This document shows, in pieces, positions 42,451-50,492 of a stretch of 64,000 bases of DNA; within the stretch, counting starts at the first letter, position 1, and each line of letters starts with the position of its first letter. The stretch covers positions 1 to 64,000 of the forward strand of contig DBNX01000018.1 in the NCBI GenBank assembly GCA_002299465.1, in the 5' to 3' direction. Below the pieces are notes generated by a model, which saw only the letters and a program-made list of their open reading frames with translations, made no database searches and was not told the DNA's origin. A program made the position numbers and the translations under genes. The DNA comes from Patescibacteria group bacterium UBA661 (GTDB lineage: Bacteria; Patescibacteriota; Minisyncoccia; Phycocordibacterales; UBA918).

Positions 42451-42569
42451 AAACGCCTTCCTCCTTTCGAACGTGGCGTAGTTGCAAAGAACAAACGAAG
42501 CTCTGATAAGGTGTGAATATACAGCTAAACTTCGAAAGCTTACTTTAATAAATTGCCAATGATTGTCAA
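42416..42569 (-). ncRNA. Small RNA candidate between recG and tRNA-Ile
   Basis: A promoter TTGACA (minus 42569-42564), 16-nt spacer, TAAAGT (42547-42542) precedes a region of about 120 nt with no ORF, ending at the 42416-42450 terminator. CTTTCGAA near the 5' end can pair with TTCGAAAG, which carries an AAAGGAGG box. Expression is inferred from signals only. Confidence 0.4.
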
Positions 42570-42573
42570 CTGC

Positions 42574-44760
42574 CTACTCCAGATGCAGGGATTGACTTAG
42601 GACACTAATTTTTTTAGCAATAAGTGGCTGGTCACGGAGTTCGTAATCAGCGGCGATAAGTTGTTTGGCTTCTTTTCTAGCAGCTTCAACTAACTTTAAG
42701 TTTTTAAGCGCTTCCATTCCTAGGTCAGAGAGACCCCATTGCTTTAGGCCATAGAGCTCCCCGGCGCCGCGTTGGGTAAGATCGTACTCAGCTAGCGCAA
42801 AACCATTTTTGGCTTCAAGTAAGGCGCGTAGTCGCTCTTGAGTTTTACCACTTTTACCAACGCTGTCTTTAGAGGTGACAGCAAAACAATAGGGCTGGTG
42901 AGTACCGCGAATGACTCGCCCCCGCAATTGGTGTAATTGTGCCAAACCAAAACGTTCCGCCCCTTCAATAATTATGTTGGTGGCGTTAGGAACATTGACA
43001 CCCACCTCAACGACGGAAGTGGCAACCAAAATATCAATCTCGTGGGCGAGAAATTTTTCCATAACGGAAGTTTTTTCACTCGGAGTCATTTTACTATGCA
43101 GAATGGCGATGCGGGCATTTTTGAAAATGTTTGTCTGCAAACGTTCGGCTTCTTGTTTCACTGATTTAAGTTGGAGGGCGGTTTCTTTACTGGGGTCGGG
43201 TTCGTCGATGCGAGGGCAAATTACATAGACTTGTCGTCCGGCTTGAAGCTCCTGTCTGAGGTGAGTGTAAACCTCCTCAATTTTACTGGGGCTGGAGATT
43301 TTTGTGATGATCGGTTTGCGACCTTTCGGCATTTCGTCGAGAAGAGAAATGTCCAAATCACCATAAATAGTGAGGGCGAGAGTGCGTGGAATGGGCGTGG
43401 CGGTCATCGACAAGAGATGGGGCAGACGAGTGTCTTTTTTTGCCAGGGCGCGGCGTTGGTTGGTACCAAAACGGTGTTGTTCGTCAATAATAACGTAGGC
43501 GAGATGTTTGAATTCAATAGTTTTGTAAATCAAGGCGTGAGTGCCAATCACAATCGGTATCTCGCCATTCTTAATCCACTTGGCGAGTTGTGCTTTGGAA
43601 ATCCGAGTCGGCTTAGTGGGGTCTGATTTCGAGGGAAACTTGTAACAGCCGCTACCAGTAATCAATCCAAGAGAAATTGGCAAGTGTTTGAAATATTCAA
43701 TGAAAGAAGCGAAATGTTGTTTAGCTAAAATTTCGGTCGGTGCCATATAGGCGACTTGCAAGTTTCCGTATCCGATTTTCTTGCCCAGCCCTTCGGGCGG
43801 TAGAGAAGTCGCTACGGCATAGGCGGTAGTGGCAGCCACGGCCGTTTTGCCACTACCGACATCACCCTCCAGTAATCGAGACAGCGGGTGTTTACCGCCA
43901 AAATCTTTGATGATGTCAGCAATCGCGCGGTGTTGTCCGGAGGTGAGTGAAAAAGGAAAACGTTTAATAAAAGCAGCTAGATGTTCTGGGTCGGTCTTTA
44001 TTAAATAACTAGAAGCAGCACTTACCGCTGCCCGTTCGCGCGCCTTAGCAGTTTGAATGTAGAAAACTTCCTCAAAGGCGAAGCGTTTACGAGCACTCGC
44101 CGCGTGATCTTGTTTTTTGGGAGTATGTATCCAGATTAAGGCCGTTGCCAATGAGGGCAAGTTATAGCGGTTTAAGATGGTTGCAGGAATTGGGTCAGTG
44201 AGACGGGTGAGAACACCAGTGGCAAAACATTTTTGCACAGCGTGAAAAATCCACTTGGAGGTAATGCCTTTCGTCTCACGATAGATAGGGTAAATGGTTT
44301 CGTCTAAAGTTTCGGTATTTCTAAAAATGGAATCGTGGCGGTCGATGGGTAAAGTGTCGAGCTTTTCCACCTCGGGATTGGCTAAATATAATTTGCCGAC
44401 ACTGCCTGTCACGCGGCCGGCCACTTTGACGTACATACCGTCAGTCAACATCTTAGCCAAGTAGGGTTGGTTGAACCACATAATTTTAATACGAGCGGTG
44501 CCATCCTCAACCCAGCCTTCAGAAATTGGCGTGCGACTCTTCCACGACTTGCGAGTGTTTAAACCACCGAGTTGACCATAAACAACCGCCTCTTGGTCTT
44601 TTACGAGTGAACTAACAGACTGAATAGAAGAGATGTCTTCATAGCGTTGGGGAAGGTGCAGGAGGAGTTGTTCAACGGTATTAAGGTTGAGTTTTTTAAG
44701 AGCGCGGCGGTGCGCCTCATCCAGACGAAAGTGAAGTGAAATTAAATCAGTTGGTAACAT
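42574..44760 (-). CDS. recG: ATP-dependent DNA helicase RecG
   Basis: The protein has 728 residues. The wedge/OB domain is near 50-160 (AVVYGQLGGLNTRKSWKSRTPISEGWVEDGTARIKIMWFN). Helicase motifs are RLLEGDVGSGKTAVA (I), YMAPTEILAKQHF (Ia), IDEQHRFGTNQR (II), SMTATPIPRTLALTIYGDLDISLLDEMPKGRKPI (III), VVEVGVNVPNATNIIIEGAERFGLAQLHQLRGRV (V-VI) and the C-terminal QRGAGELYGLKQWG. It remodels stalled replication forks and recombination intermediates. Confidence 0.96.
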   Translation of the reverse strand: MLPTDLISLHFRLDEAHRRALKKLNLNTVEQLLLHLPQRYEDISSIQSVSSLVKDQEAVVYGQLGGLNTRKSWKSRTPISEGWVEDGTARIKIMWFNQPYLAKMLTDGMYVKVAGRVTGSVGKLYLANPEVEKLDTLPIDRHDSIFRNTETLDETIYPIYRETKGITSKWIFHAVQKCFATGVLTRLTDPIPATILNRYNLPSLATALIWIHTPKKQDHAASARKRFAFEEVFYIQTAKARERAAVSAASSYLIKTDPEHLAAFIKRFPFSLTSGQHRAIADIIKDFGGKHPLSRLLEGDVGSGKTAVAATTAYAVATSLPPEGLGKKIGYGNLQVAYMAPTEILAKQHFASFIEYFKHLPISLGLITGSGCYKFPSKSDPTKPTRISKAQLAKWIKNGEIPIVIGTHALIYKTIEFKHLAYVIIDEQHRFGTNQRRALAKKDTRLPHLLSMTATPIPRTLALTIYGDLDISLLDEMPKGRKPIITKISSPSKIEEVYTHLRQELQAGRQVYVICPRIDEPDPSKETALQLKSVKQEAERLQTNIFKNARIAILHSKMTPSEKTSVMEKFLAHEIDILVATSVVEVGVNVPNATNIIIEGAERFGLAQLHQLRGRVIRGTHQPYCFAVTSKDSVGKSGKTQERLRALLEAKNGFALAEYDLTQRGAGELYGLKQWGLSDLGMEALKNLKLVEAARKEAKQLIAADYELRDQPLIAKKISVLSQSLHLE

Positions 44761-44893
44761 AACGTCATCATAGCAAAAGTCTGAGGAAAAGTTATAGAAG
44801 AAGTTTTTTGTGGAGAAGTCTAAATCGATACTAGATAATAGTTTTTGGGTAGGATTGAGAGGGTAGGCACTCTCGGGACTTTACAAATTTTAT

Positions 44894-44922
44894 TTGACAA
44901 ATAGCATAAATAATGTTATTAT
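44894..44922 (+). promoter_or_regulatory. Near-consensus promoter of the 85-residue gene
   Basis: TTGACA (44894-44899), exactly 17 nt, TATTAT (44917-44922). A leader of about 40 nt carries AAAAGGAG before ATG 44969. Confidence 0.75.
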
Positions 44923-44968
44923 CAAAACGTTGTAAAGTTCTTAAACCAGCAGCAAAAAAGGAGAAATT

Positions 44969-45226
44969 ATGCTCTGCTGCGCTTATGTCGACGGCAACTT
45001 GTTTTTTTTGGCAGCGGTTTCGTCAGTTGGCGAAACCGCTGCCCGTAGCCCCACCCAACAGGGTGGTCGCATTCGCCGCAAACCCGCTTTGCGGCGGCGG
45101 GGCGGCAAGATCACCAATTTCTGGCTGGACAGCTGGAAGCGTACCCGTTCGCGCGCTAACGAGAGCAACCACCGGCGGCGGCAGTGCTTTGAGACCAACC
45201 GCCGCCTGGGCGTGATTGTCTGGTAG
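44969..45226 (+). CDS. Small basic protein, unknown function (or structured RNA)
   Basis: The frame has 85 codons with GGAG at ideal spacing before ATG 44969. The product is highly basic (RIRRKPALRRRGGK, NHRRRQCFETNRR) with a Trp end. Codons are GC-ending, unlike the ribosomal genes. The same DNA forms perfect hairpins: 13 bp at 45010-45043, 9 bp at 45074-45096, and GGCGG/CCGCC later. Promoter, SD, ORF and terminator make a stand-alone unit. I recognise no family; a structured RNA is the alternative. Confidence 0.45.
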   Translation: MLCCAYVDGNLFFLAAVSSVGETAARSPTQQGGRIRRKPALRRRGGKITNFWLDSWKRTRSRANESNHRRRQCFETNRRLGVIVW

Positions 45227-45252
45227 CGGTAACCGACAAGCCATGCCGATTC

Positions 45253-45282
45253 AAAACACCTTCCTAGGAGGGTGTTTTTTCA
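45253..45282 (+). terminator. Terminator of the 85-residue gene
   Basis: AAACACCTTCC with its complement, followed by a T6 run. Confidence 0.7.
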
Positions 45283-45363
45283 TAAAATTACCAGCTGCAT
45301 AATTAAGAATTTCTCACGCGGATTTATCCACGGGGTTCAAAACAAGCCCTAGCCATTTAGTCA

Positions 45364-45391
45364 TTGACGCAACGCGTTGTCGTGGTACTAT
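45364..45391 (+). promoter_or_regulatory. Promoter of the 218-residue gene with leader hairpin
   Basis: TTGACG (45364-45369), 16 nt, TACTAT (45386-45391). The leader contains a GGATTGTT/AACAATCC hairpin (45404-45428) and GTAAAGGAG before ATG 45467. Confidence 0.65.
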
Positions 45392-45466
45392 CTAGGTCAG
45401 AGTGGATTGTTCTTTAACAAAACAATCCGTAAACAACTTTTAACTAACTCGTAAAGGAGTGTTGAG

Positions 45467-46123
45467 ATGCTCACAAAAAAAGTTGAGTTTGACCAAGTTT
45501 GGCTTGAGCTTATGTTGGGTAGATACCAAGAGGTCGTCTCGGTCAAGCGGCAGTCTGCTGACTCCAGAACTTACTGGATATGGATTCAGCTTGTGAAAAA
45601 GTCCAAAACAAAGAGTGGCAAAAAAATCTTGGCGGTGCGTTACGGCAACAGCACTGCCGTCCACTGTGAACTGTTGCCGCTAACAGCTCTCTATCAGACT
45701 GTTTGTCCGCCGACCTTGAACAGAGGACAGCAGTTGATCTGGAGTATTTTGCGCCGGCAGTTTCGTCGTGAATTAGACTTGATTGCGAGTTCGTTTATGA
45801 CTATCTGTGGGGTGCACTATCCGCCACTTCGACCCAGTCATCTTTTGCCAAGAAAAGTCCCAGAGCGATTTTTCTCGCTAGCTACACCGGCTGGCACATT
45901 GAGTTTTTTGCGTCAAGTTGAGTTTGGTGCGGTCACTCTTGTGCTCGTTTCGGCTACTTTGGGACATCCCTTTCGCCAGTCTCTGGAAGAAGGTGTGAAC
46001 ATAAAAATAAGAATAGCCGATGGGACATTTGCCCCATACCTGAAATCGAGCCGAGAGGAGCGTCTGGTGTTGGCCTTGCGGTCGGCGCTCATTCCGACTG
46101 GGCGACCACAGCAACTGTCTTAA
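45467..46123 (+). CDS. Protein of unknown function with strong SD
   Basis: This 218-residue soluble protein has AAAGGAG 8-9 nt before the ATG. The first third is beta-rich and basic (YQEVVSVKRQSADSRTYWIWIQLVKKSKTKSGKKILAVRYGNS). A helical middle follows (LNRGQQLIWSILRRQFRRELDLIAS), and the end is LRQVEFGAVTLVLVSATLGHP. No motif recognised. It is co-transcribed with the 66-residue gene 16 nt downstream, before a strong terminator. Confidence 0.55.
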   Translation: MLTKKVEFDQVWLELMLGRYQEVVSVKRQSADSRTYWIWIQLVKKSKTKSGKKILAVRYGNSTAVHCELLPLTALYQTVCPPTLNRGQQLIWSILRRQFRRELDLIASSFMTICGVHYPPLRPSHLLPRKVPERFFSLATPAGTLSFLRQVEFGAVTLVLVSATLGHPFRQSLEEGVNIKIRIADGTFAPYLKSSREERLVLALRSALIPTGRPQQLS

Positions 46124-46138
46124 GCTAGGAGGTGTTTT

Positions 46139-46339
46139 ATGGGTACGCAAGCTAGGGTGAGTCGTTTTCATCAGGAGTTGCAAGCGGTGGTAGAGGTGGC
46201 CAACCAGCAATATGATGACAATTACGAAGCACACCAAAAGGCGTTTCGAGTCAGAGAGAAAGAACTCGATGCTCTCTTTGACAAATATCGGCATCGTTTT
46301 AAGGTTGGACTTCCGTACGTTCCGTCACCGCGGCGGTAG
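46139..46339 (+). CDS. Short coiled-coil protein, unknown function
   Basis: The protein has 66 residues, mostly helical with coiled-coil character (FHQELQAVVEVANQQYDDNYEAHQKAFRVREKELDALFDKYRHRF). TAGGAGG lies 6-7 nt before ATG 46139. Second gene of a two-gene unit with the 218-residue protein. Confidence 0.55.
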   Translation: MGTQARVSRFHQELQAVVEVANQQYDDNYEAHQKAFRVREKELDALFDKYRHRFKVGLPYVPSPRR

Positions 46340-46346
46340 GGCATTT

Positions 46347-46390
46347 AAGCCCCGCTCGCTGACAACTTTCGTTGTCAGCGAGCGGGGCTT
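46347..46390 (+). terminator. Terminator after the 66-residue gene
   Basis: A perfect 20-bp stem (46347-46366 with 46371-46390), a TTTC loop and TCTCTTTT following. The gap from here to 46633 shows no gene or structure I can support. Confidence 0.85.
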
Positions 46391-46633
46391 TCTCTTTTCA
46401 GATATTTAATCTGTCGTATACGGTTGAGATAATTTTATACACACATTTATACGCACACTGCTTTTGAATCAATTTTTTGAATAATCATTACTCTACTCGA
46501 TTGCGCGCAATCTAGTAAAGCCAAGTCGAAAAATGACCGCTGGTCTAATCTTAAAGGCCGCCTGTTAAGGCTCACCCCTCTTCCTCGTTGGATTTTATAT
46601 TAGCAAGAGAATCTGGAGCTGGCCCTCGCAAAA

Positions 46634-47692
46634 TCAAAATAATCCAAGACTACCCACATAATCTACCCCGGCTGATCTAACTTCTGTAAATGTACGTAGG
46701 GTTCTGGCTGCTCTTAAGAGACCAAAGGTGCCCGCTCCACTAATTTCAACATCATATAGAGAAAGTAATCCGCCTGATCTGACACAGATGACCTCCCCTC
46801 CAACCTGAGTGAGGATTTCTTCTATCCTGTCTGGAGAAGTACCTTCCTGAAAGCTGACCATTAATTTATCCTCAATAAATGTTCCAAATATCAAACTTCT
46901 CACCACCCTTACCTCTGCTGAGCCATAGCCCCGACAGGTGGTGGAAAATCTTGTGACCAGAAGAGCTATAGTCGGGGAATAGACTTTTTCACTTGGTTTT
47001 TCTGGAACTACCAAGGCCGCGCGGAAATAAACATTGGTTTCTTCTGGGTAGGGACCAATAATAAGATTTCTGCCGTAAAGAAAATTCCCAGCAACCAGAT
47101 CACCATCTTTCCCGTCATCAAATAATTGACCAATCTCCCTGACAACTTTTCCGTGCTCATCAATCTCTTCCACCACCACCGAAATCGCTCGTTCCTGCAC
47201 ACCGGAATATCTAAGACTGAAAAAAACTTCCTGTGACTGATTTACTGAAATAACATCGGGATGGAACCCTAACGAATTGATGTTTCTTTGCGCTGGCTTG
47301 GGGTCTGCTTCCAATTGGCATTGTTCTCTATGTGTTGCGTTCCCAATAAAGCTGCAAAGAGTGACGTCCTTTTCCGACTGGGCGTAAACAAAATAGCAAT
47401 AATCTCTTGAGTCGGCGTACTTTATTTCTTCACAACCTGGAATCGCTTGTGGCGCAAGAGCGGGTGCTGTGATTGCTCCGCTTTCCTGTACTAGTTCTGT
47501 ATGTACACCAATTTCTTCCGTATCTAGTACTAACGACTCCTCCGCGGCGGGGTTCATAACGGTATAGATACCAAAACCAGCCAATACTACAAATAGAAAA
47601 CTGGCCACTATTACCAGCACAAAAAACCACCGCGAAACGGGTGGCTTTCCAGCAACCTTATTAACTAGATTTGTGGGCTTGTGATTGTTCAT
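46634..47692 (-). CDS. Membrane-anchored protein with choice-of-anchor X and protease-prodomain-like regions
   Basis: The protein has 352 residues. A cytoplasmic start is followed by one helix at about 22-44 (WFFVLVIVASFLFVVLAGFGIYTV). A Cys-containing region (about 88-130, CEEIKYADSRDYCYFVYAQ) comes next. An extracellular beta domain with FDDGKDGDLVAGNFLYG (about 190-206) matches the choice-of-anchor X style. The C-terminal segment (LMVSFQEGTSPDRIEEILTQVGGEVI) resembles the fervidolysin/subtilisin prodomain fold, without a protease. Likely a surface protein or protease inhibitor; inferred. Confidence 0.6.
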   Translation of the reverse strand: MNNHKPTNLVNKVAGKPPVSRWFFVLVIVASFLFVVLAGFGIYTVMNPAAEESLVLDTEEIGVHTELVQESGAITAPALAPQAIPGCEEIKYADSRDYCYFVYAQSEKDVTLCSFIGNATHREQCQLEADPKPAQRNINSLGFHPDVISVNQSQEVFFSLRYSGVQERAISVVVEEIDEHGKVVREIGQLFDDGKDGDLVAGNFLYGRNLIIGPYPEETNVYFRAALVVPEKPSEKVYSPTIALLVTRFSTTCRGYGSAEVRVVRSLIFGTFIEDKLMVSFQEGTSPDRIEEILTQVGGEVICVRSGGLLSLYDVEISGAGTFGLLRAARTLRTFTEVRSAGVDYVGSLGLF

Positions 47693-47836
47693 AAAAATAG
47701 TTGTTAAAACACTTACTATGTTACCACTTTCTGTCGAGGTTGGTGTTAGAGATATTAGACACTGTTAGGAAAACTCTTTACCTACGGTAGCCAAGGCACT
47801 TTATCAAGCTCCGCGGTGGATAGTCACAGGTAAGAC

Positions 47837-47864
47837 TTGCGTAAAAATGTTGTTATGTTATATT
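47837..47864 (+). promoter_or_regulatory. Promoter of the ZIP transporter gene
   Basis: TTGCGT (47837-47842), 16 nt, TATATT (47859-47864), giving a leader of about 150 nt before ATG 48023. Confidence 0.6.
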
Positions 47865-47871
47865 CGACAGT

Positions 47872-47979
47872 AAGAAACATTCTCTCCTGTTCGCGCTAAG
47901 TGCGAACTCCAGCCATTTTAAATTACTCAGGTTGGCAGTTTGTTGCTGTGTATGAAATCGGAAATTGCGAGTGTTTCTT
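47872..47979 (+). promoter_or_regulatory. Structured leader of the ZIP metal transporter, riboswitch candidate
   Basis: AAGAAACA (47872-47879) pairs perfectly with TGTTTCTT (47972-47979). It closes a domain that includes the hairpin GTTCGC/GCGAAC (near 47889-47907) and a possible GCCA/TGGC helix. It matches no metal riboswitch motif that I know. The start codon lies 43 nt further on. Confidence 0.45.
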
Positions 47980-48022
47980 AGTTAATGTTAATTTAGATTA
48001 CCAAGTTTAACGGAGCTGATTT

Positions 48023-48877
48023 ATGGAACCAATTGTTTTAGCGACTTTAGTGACGTTGGGAGCTGGACTCGCTACCGGTATCGGTAGCTTGTTGGCCTTT
48101 ACCCAAAAGAGACCGAGTGATAAATTCCTGTCTTTTATGCTCGGGTTGTCGGCGGGTGTGATGTTGTATGTCTCGATGATCGAGATTTTTCAGAAGGCCG
48201 TTGGCAGTCTGACAGAAGCAACAGGCAGTGATGGGCAGGGATACTTGTGGGCTACGATCGGTTTTTTTGCGGGCTTTATAGTTATCGCCATTATCGACCA
48301 TGTCTTTGATTACATCCACCAAGATAAAATGGAGGGAGAACCACACACTCACTCACACCGACTCCTTAATGAGGATGAAAATGGGCGAACACCACTGGAG
48401 CGCACCGCAGAAAGTGTCGAGCGCAAGGGGTTAATGCGGATGGGTGTATTTATGGCAATTGCGATTGCCATCCACAACTTTCCGGAAGGATTGGCGACGT
48501 TTATGGCGGTGCTCGAAGAGCCAGCTCTCGGTATAGCGATTGCCATAGCGATTGCCATCCACAACATTCCAGAAGGGATTGCTGTGTCGATTCCCATTTA
48601 CCGCGCGACGGGTAGCCGACTTAAAGCTTTTTGGTATTCGTTTGCTTCCGGTCTAGCTGAGCCAGCCGGAGCGTTGCTCGGCTTCTTTCTCCTCAGCTAC
48701 TTCATCAACGATTACTTCTTTGGTGTCGTGTTTGCGGGAGTGGCCGGTATCATGGTTTACGTGGCACTTGACCAGCTCTTGCCGACTGCCCAAAAGTACA
48801 ATCACCACTTGCCTATAATCGGCGTGTTTGTGGGTATGGCAGTGATGGCTTCTAGCTTGGTGCTGTTTGCGCTGTAG
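48023..48877 (+). CDS. zupT: ZIP-family divalent metal transporter (ZupT-like)
   Basis: The protein has 284 residues and eight transmembrane helices, with a His-containing cytoplasmic loop (GEPHTHSHRLLNEDENG). The metal-site signatures are AIAIHNFPEGLATF (TM4) and AIHNIPEGIAVSIPIYRATGS (TM5), with EPAGALLG near TM6. It imports zinc or related divalent cations. Its long structured leader suggests RNA-level control. Confidence 0.93.
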   Translation: MEPIVLATLVTLGAGLATGIGSLLAFTQKRPSDKFLSFMLGLSAGVMLYVSMIEIFQKAVGSLTEATGSDGQGYLWATIGFFAGFIVIAIIDHVFDYIHQDKMEGEPHTHSHRLLNEDENGRTPLERTAESVERKGLMRMGVFMAIAIAIHNFPEGLATFMAVLEEPALGIAIAIAIAIHNIPEGIAVSIPIYRATGSRLKAFWYSFASGLAEPAGALLGFFLLSYFINDYFFGVVFAGVAGIMVYVALDQLLPTAQKYNHHLPIIGVFVGMAVMASSLVLFAL

Positions 48878-48901
48878 GAAGGTAATCTGATTAGAGTTTT
48901 A

Positions 48902-48934
48902 AAAGCCCCGTGACGCGAAGCGTCACGGGGCTTT
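48902..48934 (+). terminator. Terminator after the ZIP gene
   Basis: A 15-bp perfect stem with a GAA loop and T-rich 3' end. Confidence 0.85.
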
Positions 48935-48982
48935 CTTTGGGTTGTTGTCCGCAAATCTACTATGTACAAAACCATCTAAATA

Positions 48983-48991
48983 TGCTATAAT
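48983..48991 (+). promoter_or_regulatory. Extended -10 promoter of the 82-residue gene
   Basis: TGCTATAAT (48983-48991) is a perfect extended -10; the -35 (TGTACA, 48963-48968) is weak. Confidence 0.6.
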
Positions 48992-49038
48992 TAAAAGTGG
49001 ATTCAGATAAACCATACGACACAAGAAAGGACTTTGAC

Positions 49039-49287
49039 ATGGCTAAAAAAAGTGCACGCCCACCGCGCGTACAGGCGGCGGTGCTACGGGGTGACCGAGC
49101 TGCCTGCAGTGAGTTCGGGAAAAGAGGTGCGAAAAAACGCGCCGAAATAAAAGCAGAAGAAATAAAGGAGAAAGAAGAAGATCAGCTCGTGGAAGATGTC
49201 TTTAAAAAGATTCGAGCTGACGAATTATTGAAAGCTTTTGCAAGGCGCGACAGGCAAGCAAACCTGGACGTCTGCCCAATAGACTGA
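49039..49287 (+). CDS. Small basic helical protein, unknown function
   Basis: The protein has 82 residues from ATG 49039, chosen because AAAGGA lies 7 nt upstream; a GTG at 48997 in frame is less likely. Composition is basic then acidic helical (KRAEIKAEEIKEKEEDQLVEDVFKKIRADELLKAF). No family recognised. First of three plus-strand small genes that each carry an SD. Confidence 0.5.
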   Translation: MAKKSARPPRVQAAVLRGDRAACSEFGKRGAKKRAEIKAEEIKEKEEDQLVEDVFKKIRADELLKAFARRDRQANLDVCPID

Positions 49288-49305
49288 TTTTTTAGGAGGA
49301 GAAGG

Positions 49306-49497
49306 ATGAGCAAACAAAGCAAGTGTCGACAAAGGGGCGCGCTCAAAGTCGCCCAAAATCGGTCAGCTCGCCGGCAAGCAAACGAAGGCTTGCGGGAGAT
49401 TTTGCAATCCCTGCCTGAAGAAGTCGAGCATCCTTCTGAGTGGCAGTTGTCAGATCGCGAAGATGCCCGAGCGCTCAAAACAGACCGTTTTGAGTAA
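49306..49497 (+). CDS. Small protein, unknown function
   Basis: This 63-residue protein has TTAGGAGGAG 5 nt before the ATG. The N-terminus is basic (SKQSKCRQRGALKVAQNRSARRQA) and the second half acidic. It follows the 82-residue gene by 18 nt. Confidence 0.5.
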   Translation: MSKQSKCRQRGALKVAQNRSARRQANEGLREILQSLPEEVEHPSEWQLSDREDARALKTDRFE

Positions 49498-49505
49498 AAC
49501 AAACC

Positions 49506-49532
49506 CCCGCGCCACCGCGCGGGATTCTTTTT
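49506..49532 (+). terminator. Terminator between small genes
   Basis: CCCGCGC-CACC-GCGCGGG (49506-49523), then ATTCTTTTT. The next gene's SD follows at once, so read-through is possible. Confidence 0.6.
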
Positions 49533-49544
49533 AGGAGAAGTGAG

Positions 49545-49910
49545 ATGTCTCAGTATGAAAATCTGGGCGGAGCAAGTCCGCGCACTGCCGATGGCGTGGT
49601 TACCGTTATGGGGGGCACCAACCAACAGCTTACCGCCGTGGCTTGTGTGCCAATGAGCGTTCAGGCAAAAGCACTTAGTCGTTGTATGGCAGCCCTGTAC
49701 GAGTTCGGCGAATTTTTCGAGTTTGGGGCTGGGAACAGGTGCTACTTTAGTGTGACTTGCGACGCTAACAGCAAAGTGATCTTCGTTAGCTTCACGCTGG
49801 AGGAAAAGTCGTTTAATTTGGTACTCATTCGCTTCCTTGAGTACTTGCGACAAAGTCGCGTTATGGTGAATCCGATTGTTGTGGACCTCACCCAGGCACG
49901 GTTGCGGTGA
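49545..49910 (+). CDS. Protein of unknown function
   Basis: This 121-residue protein has TTAGGAG 7 nt before the ATG. The C-terminal two thirds form a plausible alpha/beta unit (AKALSRCMAALYEFGEFFEFG, RCYFSVTCDANSKVIFVSFTLEEKSFNLVLIRFLEYLRQSR). No motif recognised. Third of the tandem small genes. Confidence 0.5.
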   Translation: MSQYENLGGASPRTADGVVTVMGGTNQQLTAVACVPMSVQAKALSRCMAALYEFGEFFEFGAGNRCYFSVTCDANSKVIFVSFTLEEKSFNLVLIRFLEYLRQSRVMVNPIVVDLTQARLR

Positions 49911-49942
49911 TGCCGTAATTGTAATTTTTTTGGTTTTCTCAA

Positions 49943-49966
49943 CCACGAGTACTACTCGTGGTTTTT
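49943..49966 (+). terminator. Terminator after the 121-residue gene
   Basis: ACCACGAGTA and its exact complement, then TTTTTGTTTT. Confidence 0.75.
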
Positions 49967-49974
49967 GTTTTACA

Positions 49975-50008
49975 AAAACCCGCGGCGTTGGCGCGCGGGT
50001 TTTTTAAA
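49975..50008 (-). terminator. Terminator of the 71-residue minus-strand gene
   Basis: CCCGCG/CGCGGG stem with A-runs on the plus strand, which read as T-runs after the gene ending at 50011. Confidence 0.7.
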
Positions 50009-50010
50009 AA

Positions 50011-50226
50011 CTAGGAAAGCTGCTGGCGGATTTCTTGCGGGGAATCTCCGCAAAGATGCCCTTTATCGATGTGGACGAGAACGTGAGCGAGCAGTCCGGC
50101 CGCATTGTTGTCCCCTTGTTCTCTAGCTTTTGCTATCAGACAAAGAGCGTTTTGAGCAGTCACTTCTCCTTCAAAGTGGTAACCCAGGCGTTCCAGGTGG
50201 GGTAGCAGGTGTTTGGGTACGTACAT
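50011..50226 (-). CDS. Small protein, unknown function
   Basis: This 71-residue protein has AAGGAG 7 nt before the ATG. It is helical and histidine-rich (HLLPHLERLGYHFEG, AGLLAHVLVHIDKGHLCGDSPQEIRQQLS). It has one cysteine pair at most and no known motif. Confidence 0.5.
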   Translation of the reverse strand: MYVPKHLLPHLERLGYHFEGEVTAQNALCLIAKAREQGDNNAAGLLAHVLVHIDKGHLCGDSPQEIRQQLS

Positions 50227-50376
50227 TACAATACTCCTTTCCGACTAAGAGCTTAGCACTGAATTGTTGTAAATTCAATCAGAAAAAGATAGCCGGTGTG
50301 AGTAAACAAGTATCCCCCAAAAATTCGTTTGCTTTTAAAAAGGAATTGTGTTATAAATTCAAACTAACTTTCCTCC

Positions 50377-50451
50377 CCACCGGACGGGTCAAATGAAATC
50401 ACAAAACACCTTGGTGTGTGGATAGGTGATTTTATTTGACCCGTCCGGTGG
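50377..50451. repeat. 75-nt imperfect palindrome (long rod hairpin)
   Basis: 50377-50402 pairs with 50426-50451 over 26 positions with a single G-U. The 23-nt loop holds a further ACACC/GGTGT stem. It lies in the leader of the 63-residue gene, downstream of a TTATAA-like -10 near 50352. Confidence 0.7.
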
Positions 50452-50492
50452 TCGGATGTGGTGTTTATCACAAAAGAAAGAGGAACTTTAGA

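Noticed and set aside
44930..45290. Idea that the 350-nt structured unit is RNase P RNA
   Set aside because: The conserved GAGGAAAGTCC-type core and matching 3' core of RNase P are absent.
45878..46294. Minus-strand ORF opposite the 218- and 66-residue genes
   Set aside because: The plus-strand genes have SD sites, a promoter and a terminator; the minus ORF has none.
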